From Bacteroidia bacterium (GTDB taxonomy: Bacteria; Bacteroidota; Bacteroidia; SpSt-205), in the NCBI GenBank assembly GCA_025057135.1, contig JANWXY010000022.1:1-60459 (forward strand): 60,459 nt of DNA, read 5' to 3'. The position numbers and the translations under genes were made by a program. Under the pieces are notes generated by a model. That model worked only from the letters and a program-made list of their open reading frames with translations. It did no database searches and was not told the origin of the DNA. Shown here piece by piece: positions 1-9,347 of the stretch. Each line of letters begins with the position of its first letter. The stretch's first letter is position 1.

Positions 1-30
1 AAAAATCACCTACTGCCAGACCTATACCGC

Positions 31-1419
31 TCACAAATGAATAACCTCACCGTAAGCCGCCGCTGCCGCCTCCATAATCGCTTCTGAAAGCGTAGGATGC
101 GGATGAATAGTTTGGACTATGTCATGCCCCGTAGTCTCTAAACGACGAGCAACTACAAGTTCGGATATCATCTCTGTCGCATTCGGACCTAAAATATGGG
201 CTCCCAGCAACTCCCCATACTTAGCGTCAAAAATGAGCTTTACTAATCCCTCATTTTTACCCATCGCAGAAGCTTTGCCTGACGCTGTATAAGGGAACTT
301 CCCTACCTTTATGTCTATACCTCTTTCTCTGGCAGCTTTTTCTGTAAGCCCCACCGATGCAACCTCCGGCTGGCAGTAGGTACAGCTCGGAATCGTAGTA
401 TAGTCTAAGGGCTGCCTATCTATCCCCGCGATTCTCTCCACGCATATGATGCCCTCCATAGATGCTACGTGGGCCAGCGCAGGTGTGGGCAGGATATCTC
501 CGATGGCATACAATCCAGGGACATTTGTGCGATAATATTCATCTACTACTATCCGCCCTTTCTCCATACGAACCCCTAACTCCTCCAAACCAATGCCTTC
601 CGTATTCGGGACCACGCCCACTGCGAGGAGCGCTAAGTCTGCTTCTACTTGAAGCGTTTCTTTGGGAGTTTGGAGGGTAGCCTTTATGCCTTTCTTTGTT
701 TTTTGGAGGTCAGTTACTTGGGTACTGGTGAGTATAGAGAGACCTTTTTTGCGATATATCTTTTCCAACTCCCGGGCAATTTCCTCATCCTCTCGGGGAA
801 GGATATGGGGAAGAGCCTCCACGAGGGTTACCTTCGTGCCAAGCGTATGATAAAAGTAAGAAAACTCCACACCGATGGCCCCCGCTCCGATAACAAGCAT
901 ACTATTAGGCTGAGTAGGCAGGGTCATAGCCTCTCGGTAACCGATAACCATCTTTCCATCTATCTGTATATGAGGAAGGTTTGCAGGGCGTCCGCCTGTG
1001 GCAAGGATAATGTGAGGAGCCTCTATTACTTTCTTACCTCCATCACTCAGCGAAACTTCCACCTTCGGCCCTGGTAGAAGGCGAGCCGTCCCCTTGATGA
1101 CTTCTATCTTATTTTTTCGCATCAAAAACTCCACTCCTCGGCTCATCTTATCTGCCACGCTACGGCTACGGGCTATGATCTTGGGAAAATCTACTTTCGG
1201 CGTCCCGACTTGGAAGCCGTAGCTTTCCGCCGCGAGAAGGTATTCCAACACCTCCGCAGACTTCAGGAGGGCTTTGGTAGGTATGCATCCCCAGTTCAGG
1301 CATACACCACCCAAGTTTTCACGCTCCACAAGCTGTACCGCAAAGCCCAGCTGTGATGCCCGAATAGCAGCCACGTATCCCCCAGGTCCGCTACCGATAA
1401 CTATTAGTCGTTTATCCAT
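31..1419 (-). CDS. lpd: Dihydrolipoyl dehydrogenase (E3)
   Basis: This FAD enzyme reoxidises dihydrolipoamide in 2-oxoacid dehydrogenase complexes, passing electrons to NAD+ in the cytoplasm. The 462-residue protein begins with the FAD-binding motif GSGPGGY (9-15), followed by the redox-disulfide motif GGVCLNWGCIPTK (Cys40 and Cys45). A second Rossmann motif, GAGAIGVE, lies mid-protein, and the C-terminal HPHPTLSE carries the catalytic His-Glu pair. The length is normal for the family. The open frame extends 37 codons upstream, but the ATG at 1419 fits the family start and sits 5 bases after a TATCTTTG promoter element. The gene is divergent from the TonB-receptor operon. The E1-alpha gene at 16103 probably supplies a partner of the same complex, although the two are not linked here. 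Confidence 0.95.
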   Translation of the reverse strand: MDKRLIVIGSGPGGYVAAIRASQLGFAVQLVERENLGGVCLNWGCIPTKALLKSAEVLEYLLAAESYGFQVGTPKVDFPKIIARSRSVADKMSRGVEFLMRKNKIEVIKGTARLLPGPKVEVSLSDGGKKVIEAPHIILATGGRPANLPHIQIDGKMVIGYREAMTLPTQPNSMLVIGAGAIGVEFSYFYHTLGTKVTLVEALPHILPREDEEIARELEKIYRKKGLSILTSTQVTDLQKTKKGIKATLQTPKETLQVEADLALLAVGVVPNTEGIGLEELGVRMEKGRIVVDEYYRTNVPGLYAIGDILPTPALAHVASMEGIICVERIAGIDRQPLDYTTIPSCTYCQPEVASVGLTEKAARERGIDIKVGKFPYTASGKASAMGKNEGLVKLIFDAKYGELLGAHILGPNATEMISELVVARRLETTGHDIVQTIHPHPTLSEAIMEAAAAAYGEVIHL

Positions 1420-1424
1420 GGGGA

Positions 1425-1432
1425 CAAAGATA
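1425..1432 (-). promoter_or_regulatory. Promoter -7 element of lpd
   Basis: TATCTTTG on the minus strand matches the Bacteroidota -7 consensus TAnnTTTG. Five bases separate it from the lpd ATG, so the transcript should start at or within a few bases of the start codon. Confidence 0.7.
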
Positions 1433-1462
1433 CCCACAACCCTAAACCGCGCAGATGAAGCA

Positions 1463-1492
1463 CTTGCAAATAGACCTTTTGCTTTATATTTG
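1463..1492 (+). promoter_or_regulatory. Promoter of the TonB-receptor operon
   Basis: CTTG at 1463-1466 and TATATTTG at 1485-1492, 18 bases apart, resemble the Bacteroidota -33/-7 promoter. The ATG at 1514 follows after 21 bases. This is one of the few units here with room for a short leader. Confidence 0.65.
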
Positions 1493-1513
1493 CTCTCTGC
1501 AAAGGGAAAGTTT

Positions 1514-4500
1514 ATGCTTCGCAAGCTCACTAACTGGCTGATAGCTCTGACAGGGCTTGGATTGGCTTTGGCTCAGCAGGACGCAGGAAAACTGCGCGGT
1601 GTCGTGCGCGATAAAGTCACGCGTGAGCCTCTGAGCTTTGCTACCGTCGTTATCCTCCAGAATGGCGTTGTAAAGGGCGGGACCAATACGAATGAAAACG
1701 GTGAGTATAGTATCGCCCCCGTATCTCCTGGTACATACGACGTACGGGCGAGCTATGCGGGTAAAACCTTTACAATCAGCGGTGTAATAGTAACTGCTAA
1801 CCGTACCATTGTCCTGGACATCAACATGGAATCCAGCGTGCAGACAGAAACTCAGGAGATAGTAGATTACAAAGTGCCCCTCTTTGAGAAAGACGAAACT
1901 GTAACTGGAAAGACAATCACGCTGGAACAGATTCAGAAGATGGGGACCCGAAATATCACCACTTTTTTAGCCACCTCAGCAGGGGTATATCAAGCCGATG
2001 ACGGAAGGGCATTATTTGTTCGAGGGGCGCGTTCCGATGCTACGCAATACTTTGTAGATGGCGTACGGGTAATCGGAGCTCTGGGAATGCCCCAGAAAGG
2101 CATATCTCAACTTTCCATCTATACCGGAGGAATCCCCGCAGAGTTTGGCGACGTGATGGGAGGGGTCGTCCAAATTACTACGGGTGCGCCCAGTGCCTCT
2201 CATACTTTCGGTGGAGAGATACAGTCCAGCCAGTTCACTGACCCTTACAAGTTCAATCTATTTGCGCTCAATGCCTCGGGACCAATCTTTTCCCGTAAAA
2301 CAGATGATGGGCTGAAGATACCTATACTGGGATACGCTGTAAGCGGAGAGTTTCAGCACGAGCGGGATTATGGCTCCCCTTATGGCGGAGTATACAGAGT
2401 CAAATCCGAAGTTTTGGAGGACTTGGAAAGGACACCTTTACAACCATTTGGTCAAGGATCTGCCTTCTTTGTCAATAGGGCCAACTTTCTACGTCCTGAC
2501 CAGCTGGAAAAAGTCCGTTATCGTCAAGGGGCCCCTCTGAGACAAATCCGAGCGAACTTACGGATGGACCTTCGCCTCGGTGAAAATGCATTCCTAAAGT
2601 TTGGATTCAGCGGGGAGCAATCTCGAGTCGTATCTTGGGACCTTTCTCGGGCTCTGCTCGCCTATAAAAACGCCCCAGTTAGTTACAATCGTACCCTCAG
2701 GTCATTTGTACGACTTCAGCAGACCTTTCCAGGAGATACAGGCAGCCTTCTGCGCAACTTTTTCTATACTATTCAGTTCGATTACACTCGGGTAGACGGT
2801 CGTAGTGTAGATGACAGATTCCAACTGAACTGGTTCAGATATGGACATATAGGACGCTTCCAGACCCGATATGCAGAGCTTATAGTACCGACTTTCCAAG
2901 ACAACCTTCCCGTATATCAGTCTGCCGGGTTTGTAGAAAATGAATATCTATTTGACCCTTCAAACAGTTCGCATCCAATCCTGGCTAACTACAACACCTT
3001 CATATACAACTACCTCGCACAGAGCCCTAGAATTTTGTTCAATCCCATCACTCTACGCCCAGAACCCAGCGGGAGAGTGAGAAACTTCATAGACCTCTTG
3101 CAGTTAGGAGGACATGTAAATGGTATTATAGGCGCTCAGGCTTTGATATACAATCTCTACTTAGGTCAGGGCTATCCAGCCGCTTTCGGAGCATCCTTCA
3201 GCAATGCAGACATGTTCCGTGTGACCGGACAAGCGGCGGTGGAGCTCGGACGGCACAATTTGAAAGTTGGGTTTGAGTTTGATCAGCGATATTCTAGGTT
3301 TTACGGAGTCAGCTCCGCTTATCTCTGGCAGCTCATGCGCCTATACGCCAATCGCCACATTCAAGAGCTGGACCGCTCTCAGCCGATCGTCTCAGGAGAT
3401 ACAATTCGCTATCGCCCACTTTATCAGGCGAGCCAGCAAACCTACTTTGACAGAAAAATGCGAGAGAAGTTAGGTCTACCAGTGGATGGGCTAGACTTCA
3501 TAGACCCAGATGCAATGGACCCTGACTTCTTCAATATAAGAATGTTTGATATCAATGACCTCTTCGCTGGAGGAAATCCCGCCGTTTTCTATCAAGGCTA
3601 CACGCCGTGGGGTGAACGGCTCAGACGAGTAGCCCCAGAAAAATTCTTCACAGATAGGGAAAATCGTCCGCAGAATGCTTTTTCACCCACATATGTAGCC
3701 TTCTACGCTCAGGATAAGTTTGAGTTTGATCGCATGTTCTTCAACCTCGGCGTGCGGGTCGACCGGTTTGATGCTAACCTGCCTGTGCTGAAAGATCCTT
3801 ATATCATTCGGCCATTCTACCGAGCCGAAGAAACTGCTCGTATATTGGGTATAACGCTACCACAAGGTGTGGGAGGGGACTGGGTGGCATATGTAGACAA
3901 TGCCCTCAACCCCACCCGAATTCTCGGTTTTCGCAGCGGCAATACATGGTATGACGCAAATGGCAGCCCCACAAGCGCCTTAGCAATCACCAGAGCCTCC
4001 GGTGGGCGAGCCCTTCCGCATCTGAAACAAGACAGCCTTACTTATGAAGCATTCGACGACTACCGCCCTCAGATAAATATCATGCCCCGAATCTCATTCT
4101 CTTTCCCTATATCTGATGAAGCAACCTTTTTTGCTCACTACGACGTGCTCACTCAGCGGCCCCGTGCTGGTCAAGTCGCTCAGTTCGTGGACTGGCTGTT
4201 TATCCTGCAAAATGCCACCGTTTCCCAAGCTAATCCTGCTCTCCGCCCTGAACGCACCATAGACTTTGAGGTGGGCTTCAAACAGCTTTTATCTCAGAAT
4301 ATAGCCCTTTCCGTTTCAGGGTATTACCGAGAGATGCGCGATCTGGTGCAGAGCTTCTTTTTCCTTGGTGCTTATCCTGTGAGTTATACCGCTTTTGAGA
4401 ACTTAGATTTTGCCACGGTCAAAGGAATAAACATAGATATAGATATTCGTCGCATAGGAGTCTTGGAACTGCGATTTGCTTATACTCTCCAATATGCCAG

Positions 4501-5146
4501 CGGTACTGGCTCCTCGCCGACTTCCAATAGGGGAATTATCGCCAGCTTAGAAGGCTTCAATGTGTTCCGCTCCCTGCTTCCACTTTCCTTTGACCAAAGG
4601 CATACATTCACGGGCGTGGCGGATATACGCTTCCTTGAACGAGGCGTACAAGGTCCCGGTATATCCATCGGCGAAAAAGTGATTTATCCCCTCAAAGGAG
4701 CAGGAATTAATATTACCTACAACTTAGGCTCTGGTCGCCCTTATACACGCTATCTCCTTCCTAATCCAGCTGATGTGCAATTCGGTGTAAATCCCGTGAG
4801 TCTCATTAGCGGTCAACCATTCGGAAATAATCTCCCGTGGTATAATCGCTTTGACATCCGGGTAGATAGAGATTTCATTATCAAGCGCGGGGAGGACAAG
4901 CAATCTACTCTAAACCTATATGTGATATTCCTGAATGCTTTCAACCAAAGAAACATCACAGGAGTGTACCCCTACACTGGCTTGCCTGATGATAGCGGGT
5001 ATATTCAATCTCCTGTGGGACAGCAGTTGGCAGCGAGTCAATACTCGCGTGAGAGCTTTGAGTTTCTCTATCGTATCAAGGAGCAGAATCCCGGATTATT
5101 AGGGCTTCCTCTGCGGATCAGACTGGGTATGTTATTCACTTTCTAA
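1514..5146 (+). CDS. TonB-dependent receptor with carboxypeptidase-regulatory-like domain
   Basis: This is an outer-membrane receptor that would import a ligand using TonB energy. A signal peptide (about residues 1-19, ending LGLALAQ) is followed by a carboxypeptidase-regulatory-like beta-sandwich (about 24-105; GVVRDKVTREPLSFATV and NENGEYSI are typical). A plug domain comes next (LFVRGARSDATQYFVDG; GGIPAEFGDVMGGVVQITTG), then a large beta-barrel ending in an aromatic residue (MLFTF), as outer-membrane barrels do. At 1210 residues it is of SusC-like size, but no SusD follows. Only two bases separate it from a large secreted protein, and a PorV-family gene comes after that. The ATG at 1514 was chosen because the signal peptide starts there; the frame upstream runs antisense through lpd. 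The ligand is unknown. Confidence 0.88.
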   Translation: MLRKLTNWLIALTGLGLALAQQDAGKLRGVVRDKVTREPLSFATVVILQNGVVKGGTNTNENGEYSIAPVSPGTYDVRASYAGKTFTISGVIVTANRTIVLDINMESSVQTETQEIVDYKVPLFEKDETVTGKTITLEQIQKMGTRNITTFLATSAGVYQADDGRALFVRGARSDATQYFVDGVRVIGALGMPQKGISQLSIYTGGIPAEFGDVMGGVVQITTGAPSASHTFGGEIQSSQFTDPYKFNLFALNASGPIFSRKTDDGLKIPILGYAVSGEFQHERDYGSPYGGVYRVKSEVLEDLERTPLQPFGQGSAFFVNRANFLRPDQLEKVRYRQGAPLRQIRANLRMDLRLGENAFLKFGFSGEQSRVVSWDLSRALLAYKNAPVSYNRTLRSFVRLQQTFPGDTGSLLRNFFYTIQFDYTRVDGRSVDDRFQLNWFRYGHIGRFQTRYAELIVPTFQDNLPVYQSAGFVENEYLFDPSNSSHPILANYNTFIYNYLAQSPRILFNPITLRPEPSGRVRNFIDLLQLGGHVNGIIGAQALIYNLYLGQGYPAAFGASFSNADMFRVTGQAAVELGRHNLKVGFEFDQRYSRFYGVSSAYLWQLMRLYANRHIQELDRSQPIVSGDTIRYRPLYQASQQTYFDRKMREKLGLPVDGLDFIDPDAMDPDFFNIRMFDINDLFAGGNPAVFYQGYTPWGERLRRVAPEKFFTDRENRPQNAFSPTYVAFYAQDKFEFDRMFFNLGVRVDRFDANLPVLKDPYIIRPFYRAEETARILGITLPQGVGGDWVAYVDNALNPTRILGFRSGNTWYDANGSPTSALAITRASGGRALPHLKQDSLTYEAFDDYRPQINIMPRISFSFPISDEATFFAHYDVLTQRPRAGQVAQFVDWLFILQNATVSQANPALRPERTIDFEVGFKQLLSQNIALSVSGYYREMRDLVQSFFFLGAYPVSYTAFENLDFATVKGINIDIDIRRIGVLELRFAYTLQYASGTGSSPTSNRGIIASLEGFNVFRSLLPLSFDQRHTFTGVADIRFLERGVQGPGISIGEKVIYPLKGAGINITYNLGSGRPYTRYLLPNPADVQFGVNPVSLISGQPFGNNLPWYNRFDIRVDRDFIIKRGEDKQSTLNLYVIFLNAFNQRNITGVYPYTGLPDDSGYIQSPVGQQLAASQYSRESFEFLYRIKEQNPGLLGLPLRIRLGMLFTF

Positions 5147-5148
5147 AA

Positions 5149-8100
5149 ATGCATACTATCATGACTATGAGGCACATAGGGCGTATCTGGCTGCTGGTGA
5201 TGTTAGTGAAATGGGCATGGGGACGTGAAATCATGACCTCAGTAGAACGGCGAATCGCTCCCCGGACAGTAAGCACCTGTACAGCCCCCACTTCCAGCGT
5301 TCAACTAGACATCAATAATGTCAGATGCCTCATTCACAACGGAGGCGACATGTGGTGGGACCTCGTAAGCAGTCCTCGCTATGAAATCCCAAAAGTGCCA
5401 CCGGGAGTCCCCGCTATACATTCTATGTTCGCTAGTGCCGTGTGGGTAGGAGGCTTAGATGCTGCGGGGAGGTTGCGCCTCGCTGCTCAGACCTATCGCC
5501 AAAGCGGGATAGACTTCTTTGCAGGACCTCTGTCCCTGCAGGGTACTACTGATGCTAATACTTGCCAGCAGTGGGATAAGCACTTTGTCATTACCCGACA
5601 GGAAATAGATGCCTTCCGAGCCGCTTTCCAAACAAATCCTAACAATCTCAACCTCGGCGATTATCCGAATGTGGCTAACTGGCCTGCCATCAACCCTGCC
5701 CCGGGCTTTGAACGGACGCTTGCCCCATTTGTGGATCAAAATAATGATGGTGATTACACCCCAGCCGCAGGTGACTATCCAGATGTTTTAGGGGATATGG
5801 CTATTTGGTGGGTTTATAATGACCGAGGCAATGTTCATACCGAAACGGGCGCACCAGCTATTGGACTCGAAGTGCAAGCTCTAGCGTTTGCCTTTTCCAC
5901 CACCGATCAAATCAATGACATGACTTTCTACAAGTACCGCATCATCAATCGCGGTACTCTATCCCTGCGGCAGACTTACATGGCGATTTGGGTAGATGCG
6001 GATTTAGGGTTTTATGCAGATGACTATGTAGGGTGTGATACCTCTCGGGGTTTAGGCTACTGCTATAATGGAGACCCGGTTGACGACCCATCGGGACCGG
6101 GATATGGAGCAAATCCCCCAGCTATCGGAACGGACTTCTTCCAAGGTCCAATATATGACCCTGACCCGGTAAATCCCAAACGCCTCAAAATGACCAACTT
6201 CATGTATTATGAGAATGACTTCAGCGTCCGTGGTAATCCAACAAATGCTATTCACTTTTACAACTATATGCGTTCTATTTGGAAAGATGGATCCCCCCTG
6301 GTAAATAACAATCAAAATGGCTACGGAACAGGTACGCCCACCAACTTCATATACACAGGACATCCCGGTGGGGTACCAGCGGCCACCAGGTGCCCTTTCC
6401 CGACTCCTACTGGCACATGGAACGAAGCTACCGCAGGAAATAGCCCTTTTGATAGGCGCTACCTCCAATCAGCTGGTCCATTTACTCTTGATCCAGGCGC
6501 AGTAAATGACATCATCATTGGCGTTCCATGGGCTCGCGACATCACAGGCAGGTATGGCCCAGGCGGGGATGGAAGAATAGGTTCTGTCTGTTTATTGTAT
6601 CAAGCCGATGATATTGCTCAGGCATTATTTGACAATAACTTCAAGCTTGTCGATGGACCAGACGCCCCAGACTTGGAAATAGTAGAGTTAGATCAAGAGC
6701 TCATCCTTAACTGGCGCTACAAAAATCCTCTGTCCAACAACTACTATGAAAACTACCGCCAGACCGATCCAGTTCTGCGTTCTCTCGGTGTGTCTGACAC
6801 CACATACCGTTTTGAGGGATATTTAGTCTATCAGCTCAGAGATGCCCGGGTATCGGAAACCGACCTTCAAGACCCGACCAGAGCTGCTCTCATCGCCCAG
6901 TGTGATATCAAAAATGGTATAACTACCATCATAAACCGAGAAGAAACGCTCCTACCAGGGCAATCCACTCCGCTAATTGTCGACAAAGTGATGGTAAATG
7001 GTGAAGATAAAGGACTTTTTCATTCCATACGAGTGACAGAAGATAAGTTTGCTGAAGGAACAGACCCGCGTCTCAAAAACTATCAACGGTATTACTTCAT
7101 GATCGTGGCTTATGCTTATAATGGAGAGCCCACTAATAAACGTAAGTTTCTATTAGGACGGAATAACGTACGCCGTTATGAAGCTATACCGCATAAGCCT
7201 GCCTCTCGGGATGGAGGTAGCATACTCGCCAGCCAATATGGAGACGGTATCCCAATTCAACGAGTGTCAGGACTCGGAAATGGTGGAAATCTGCTCAGAT
7301 TATCTCCTGAAACGGAACAGCAACTACTCACTCCTCCTTATCAAGCTGAAAATCCTACCTATTTAGCGGGATTCGGTCCTTTTCGTGTCCGAGTAGTGGA
7401 CCCTCGCCAAGTCAAATCTTACGACTATCGTCTTGTCATCAACTTAGATACCACTATCCGTGAGACCCTAAATGTCGCTGGTAGTGAGCCAACAATCATT
7501 GTAAAGGAGTGGGAACTATACGGGAAGCCCAGCGGTTCTAACGCTGCCGAGCAGCTGATTTATACCTCGTGGAGTGCAATATCCAAGCGACTCTGGGACT
7601 ATAAACTCAACACATGGAATTTCGTTCTCAATCAGCACCTAAACGGTTCAGAGAAAATCATCCCCGGTCATGGCATATCTATATCGGTCAAGCAGGTGAT
7701 TGATCCCGGGATAGAGGATAGGTTCTTCAGCGGTGCGCAGTACCCCTGGTTATGCGGGAGCAGTGCAGATACCATGTTTTACTTTTTACAGGATGAGCGA
7801 AATGGTCTAATAAATGTACAGATAGAGTACTCAGACCCTACTAAGCCATGGCTTTCTTACTTCTCCCCCGAAGACTTTGGCTGGGGTAAAGGTCCAGGGC
7901 TCTCCCCCGGGCAAACTCCAACTTTTGGCGCTTCAAGTGCCTCTGATGCTGTTCAGAGATATTCCAGAGGCTGCCAGCTTACACAGTATCCTGTATCCCT
8001 CCCAGCAGGTGCTACACCTCTTATTCCATTCCGACCTTCGGCCATTCGGCTTCAACCATGGATTTACTACTACGATGGCAATATCAAAGCATTTTATACC

Positions 8101-9345
8101 GACTCCTCAAACAAAGGATGGCTTCCCTTTGGGTTAGTGACTCCTTTCTCTGATAAAGATGCTTCTCAACTCGGATTCGGACTGAACTATTGTCCAGCGA
8201 ACCCGGGGCAGCCTTGCAGTTCCCCTGCACTTTCTAACATCGCTACTCCGCCATGGGAAGGGGTTACTTTGTCTAAGCTTCCGAGCGTCCAAGTGGTGAT
8301 AACACCGGACCGCTCCAAGTGGTCTAAATGTCTGGTGTTAGAAGCCTCCCCCTCTCTCGGTCTAAGTCGTATCGTGGGAGCCGGTAGTCCTCGGGTCGCT
8401 AAATGGCGCCTCAGCCGAGATGTTATTAAGGGCGATACAACTGCTTTCCGAGATGAGCCTTTGTCTGTGTCTTCTCAAGGATTTAGCTGGTTCCCGGGAT
8501 ATGCTATCAACTTAGAAACTGGACAACGAGTGAATATCCTATTTGCCGAAGCGTCATGGTTCCGTGGCGATAATGGAGACGACATGCTCTTCAATCCAAC
8601 CTCCTCTCTCGGCTCCTCCGGAGATGCCTATGGGGGGCGTCACTGGATATTAGTGACCACCTATCCTTATGACGAATGTGCCAAGTTCGCTGAATGGCTC
8701 TGTGTCGCAGATCAACAGCCCACAGGCATAAATACTGTCAACCGTACCTACTTCTTAACCTTCAATAAGCCTGGGGGGAGTAACGTAGTACGCATAGACT
8801 CCTTTTACAAGTACGTAGCGTGGGTATCTCTGCCCCGAGTGGCCGGAAGGCAGTATGAGTTCCGTCACTACAAGGACATTCCGAGCGAGGTGAAGATCAC
8901 CCTTGCGGTGAATAAATCTTACAGACCCGGTCCGAACAATCAGCCCCCTACGTTTAGATTCTCCACTAACGAAATGGCCGCCAGAACTGGAGACCTTGCC
9001 ACCGCTAAAAGCGCGCTGGATATCATACGGATCGTGCCTAATCCATTCTACGGGAAGTCCGGAGTAGGTCGTGGCCGATATGAGATTAGTCAAATAGATA
9101 CCCGGGCCAAAATCACCAACCTCCCTCCACGCTGCACAATACGAATCTTCACATTGAATGGCGTACTCGTTCGCACCTTCCGAAAAGACTCTGAGGAAAC
9201 ATTCATAGAATGGGACCTCAAAAATGAGTTCGGCGTGCCAATTGCCAGCGGGGTTTACATCATACATGTGGATGTTCCCGGTGTCGGACAAAAAGTCATC
9301 AAGTTTTTCGCAATCATGCCACAAGTAGACCTCAATAACTTCTGA
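5149..9345 (+). CDS. Large secreted protein with T9SS-type C-terminal domain
   Basis: This is an exported protein of about 1400 residues with no recognisable enzyme domain. The start is ambiguous: ATGs at 5149, 5161 and 5167 are all in frame, and the last gives a compact signal peptide (MRHIGRIWLLVML...WAWG). The N-terminal third contains ASAVWVGGLDAAGRLRLAAQTYR, a pattern I associate with large T9SS substrates. DQNNDGDYTPAAGDYPD resembles a calcium-binding loop. The last roughly 100 residues (IVPNPF..., IRIFTLNGVLVRTF, ASGVYIIHVDVPG) form a FlgD/T9SS-like beta-sandwich with a short extra tail. It lies 2 bp from both the receptor and the PorV-like gene, so the three are surely co-transcribed and probably act together at the cell surface. 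The function is unknown. Confidence 0.8.
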   Translation: MHTIMTMRHIGRIWLLVMLVKWAWGREIMTSVERRIAPRTVSTCTAPTSSVQLDINNVRCLIHNGGDMWWDLVSSPRYEIPKVPPGVPAIHSMFASAVWVGGLDAAGRLRLAAQTYRQSGIDFFAGPLSLQGTTDANTCQQWDKHFVITRQEIDAFRAAFQTNPNNLNLGDYPNVANWPAINPAPGFERTLAPFVDQNNDGDYTPAAGDYPDVLGDMAIWWVYNDRGNVHTETGAPAIGLEVQALAFAFSTTDQINDMTFYKYRIINRGTLSLRQTYMAIWVDADLGFYADDYVGCDTSRGLGYCYNGDPVDDPSGPGYGANPPAIGTDFFQGPIYDPDPVNPKRLKMTNFMYYENDFSVRGNPTNAIHFYNYMRSIWKDGSPLVNNNQNGYGTGTPTNFIYTGHPGGVPAATRCPFPTPTGTWNEATAGNSPFDRRYLQSAGPFTLDPGAVNDIIIGVPWARDITGRYGPGGDGRIGSVCLLYQADDIAQALFDNNFKLVDGPDAPDLEIVELDQELILNWRYKNPLSNNYYENYRQTDPVLRSLGVSDTTYRFEGYLVYQLRDARVSETDLQDPTRAALIAQCDIKNGITTIINREETLLPGQSTPLIVDKVMVNGEDKGLFHSIRVTEDKFAEGTDPRLKNYQRYYFMIVAYAYNGEPTNKRKFLLGRNNVRRYEAIPHKPASRDGGSILASQYGDGIPIQRVSGLGNGGNLLRLSPETEQQLLTPPYQAENPTYLAGFGPFRVRVVDPRQVKSYDYRLVINLDTTIRETLNVAGSEPTIIVKEWELYGKPSGSNAAEQLIYTSWSAISKRLWDYKLNTWNFVLNQHLNGSEKIIPGHGISISVKQVIDPGIEDRFFSGAQYPWLCGSSADTMFYFLQDERNGLINVQIEYSDPTKPWLSYFSPEDFGWGKGPGLSPGQTPTFGASSASDAVQRYSRGCQLTQYPVSLPAGATPLIPFRPSAIRLQPWIYYYDGNIKAFYTDSSNKGWLPFGLVTPFSDKDASQLGFGLNYCPANPGQPCSSPALSNIATPPWEGVTLSKLPSVQVVITPDRSKWSKCLVLEASPSLGLSRIVGAGSPRVAKWRLSRDVIKGDTTAFRDEPLSVSSQGFSWFPGYAINLETGQRVNILFAEASWFRGDNGDDMLFNPTSSLGSSGDAYGGRHWILVTTYPYDECAKFAEWLCVADQQPTGINTVNRTYFLTFNKPGGSNVVRIDSFYKYVAWVSLPRVAGRQYEFRHYKDIPSEVKITLAVNKSYRPGPNNQPPTFRFSTNEMAARTGDLATAKSALDIIRIVPNPFYGKSGVGRGRYEISQIDTRAKITNLPPRCTIRIFTLNGVLVRTFRKDSEETFIEWDLKNEFGVPIASGVYIIHVDVPGVGQKVIKFFAIMPQVDLNNF

Positions 9346-9347
9346 TT

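Noticed and set aside
31-1530. 37-codon N-terminal extension of lpd
   Set aside because: It crosses the divergent promoter region and starts inside the signal peptide of the opposite gene; the ATG at 1419 matches the family.
8755-9324. 189-codon open frame on the minus strand
   Set aside because: It is antisense to the C-terminal domain of the 1398-residue secreted protein, which has clear family features in the plus frame.
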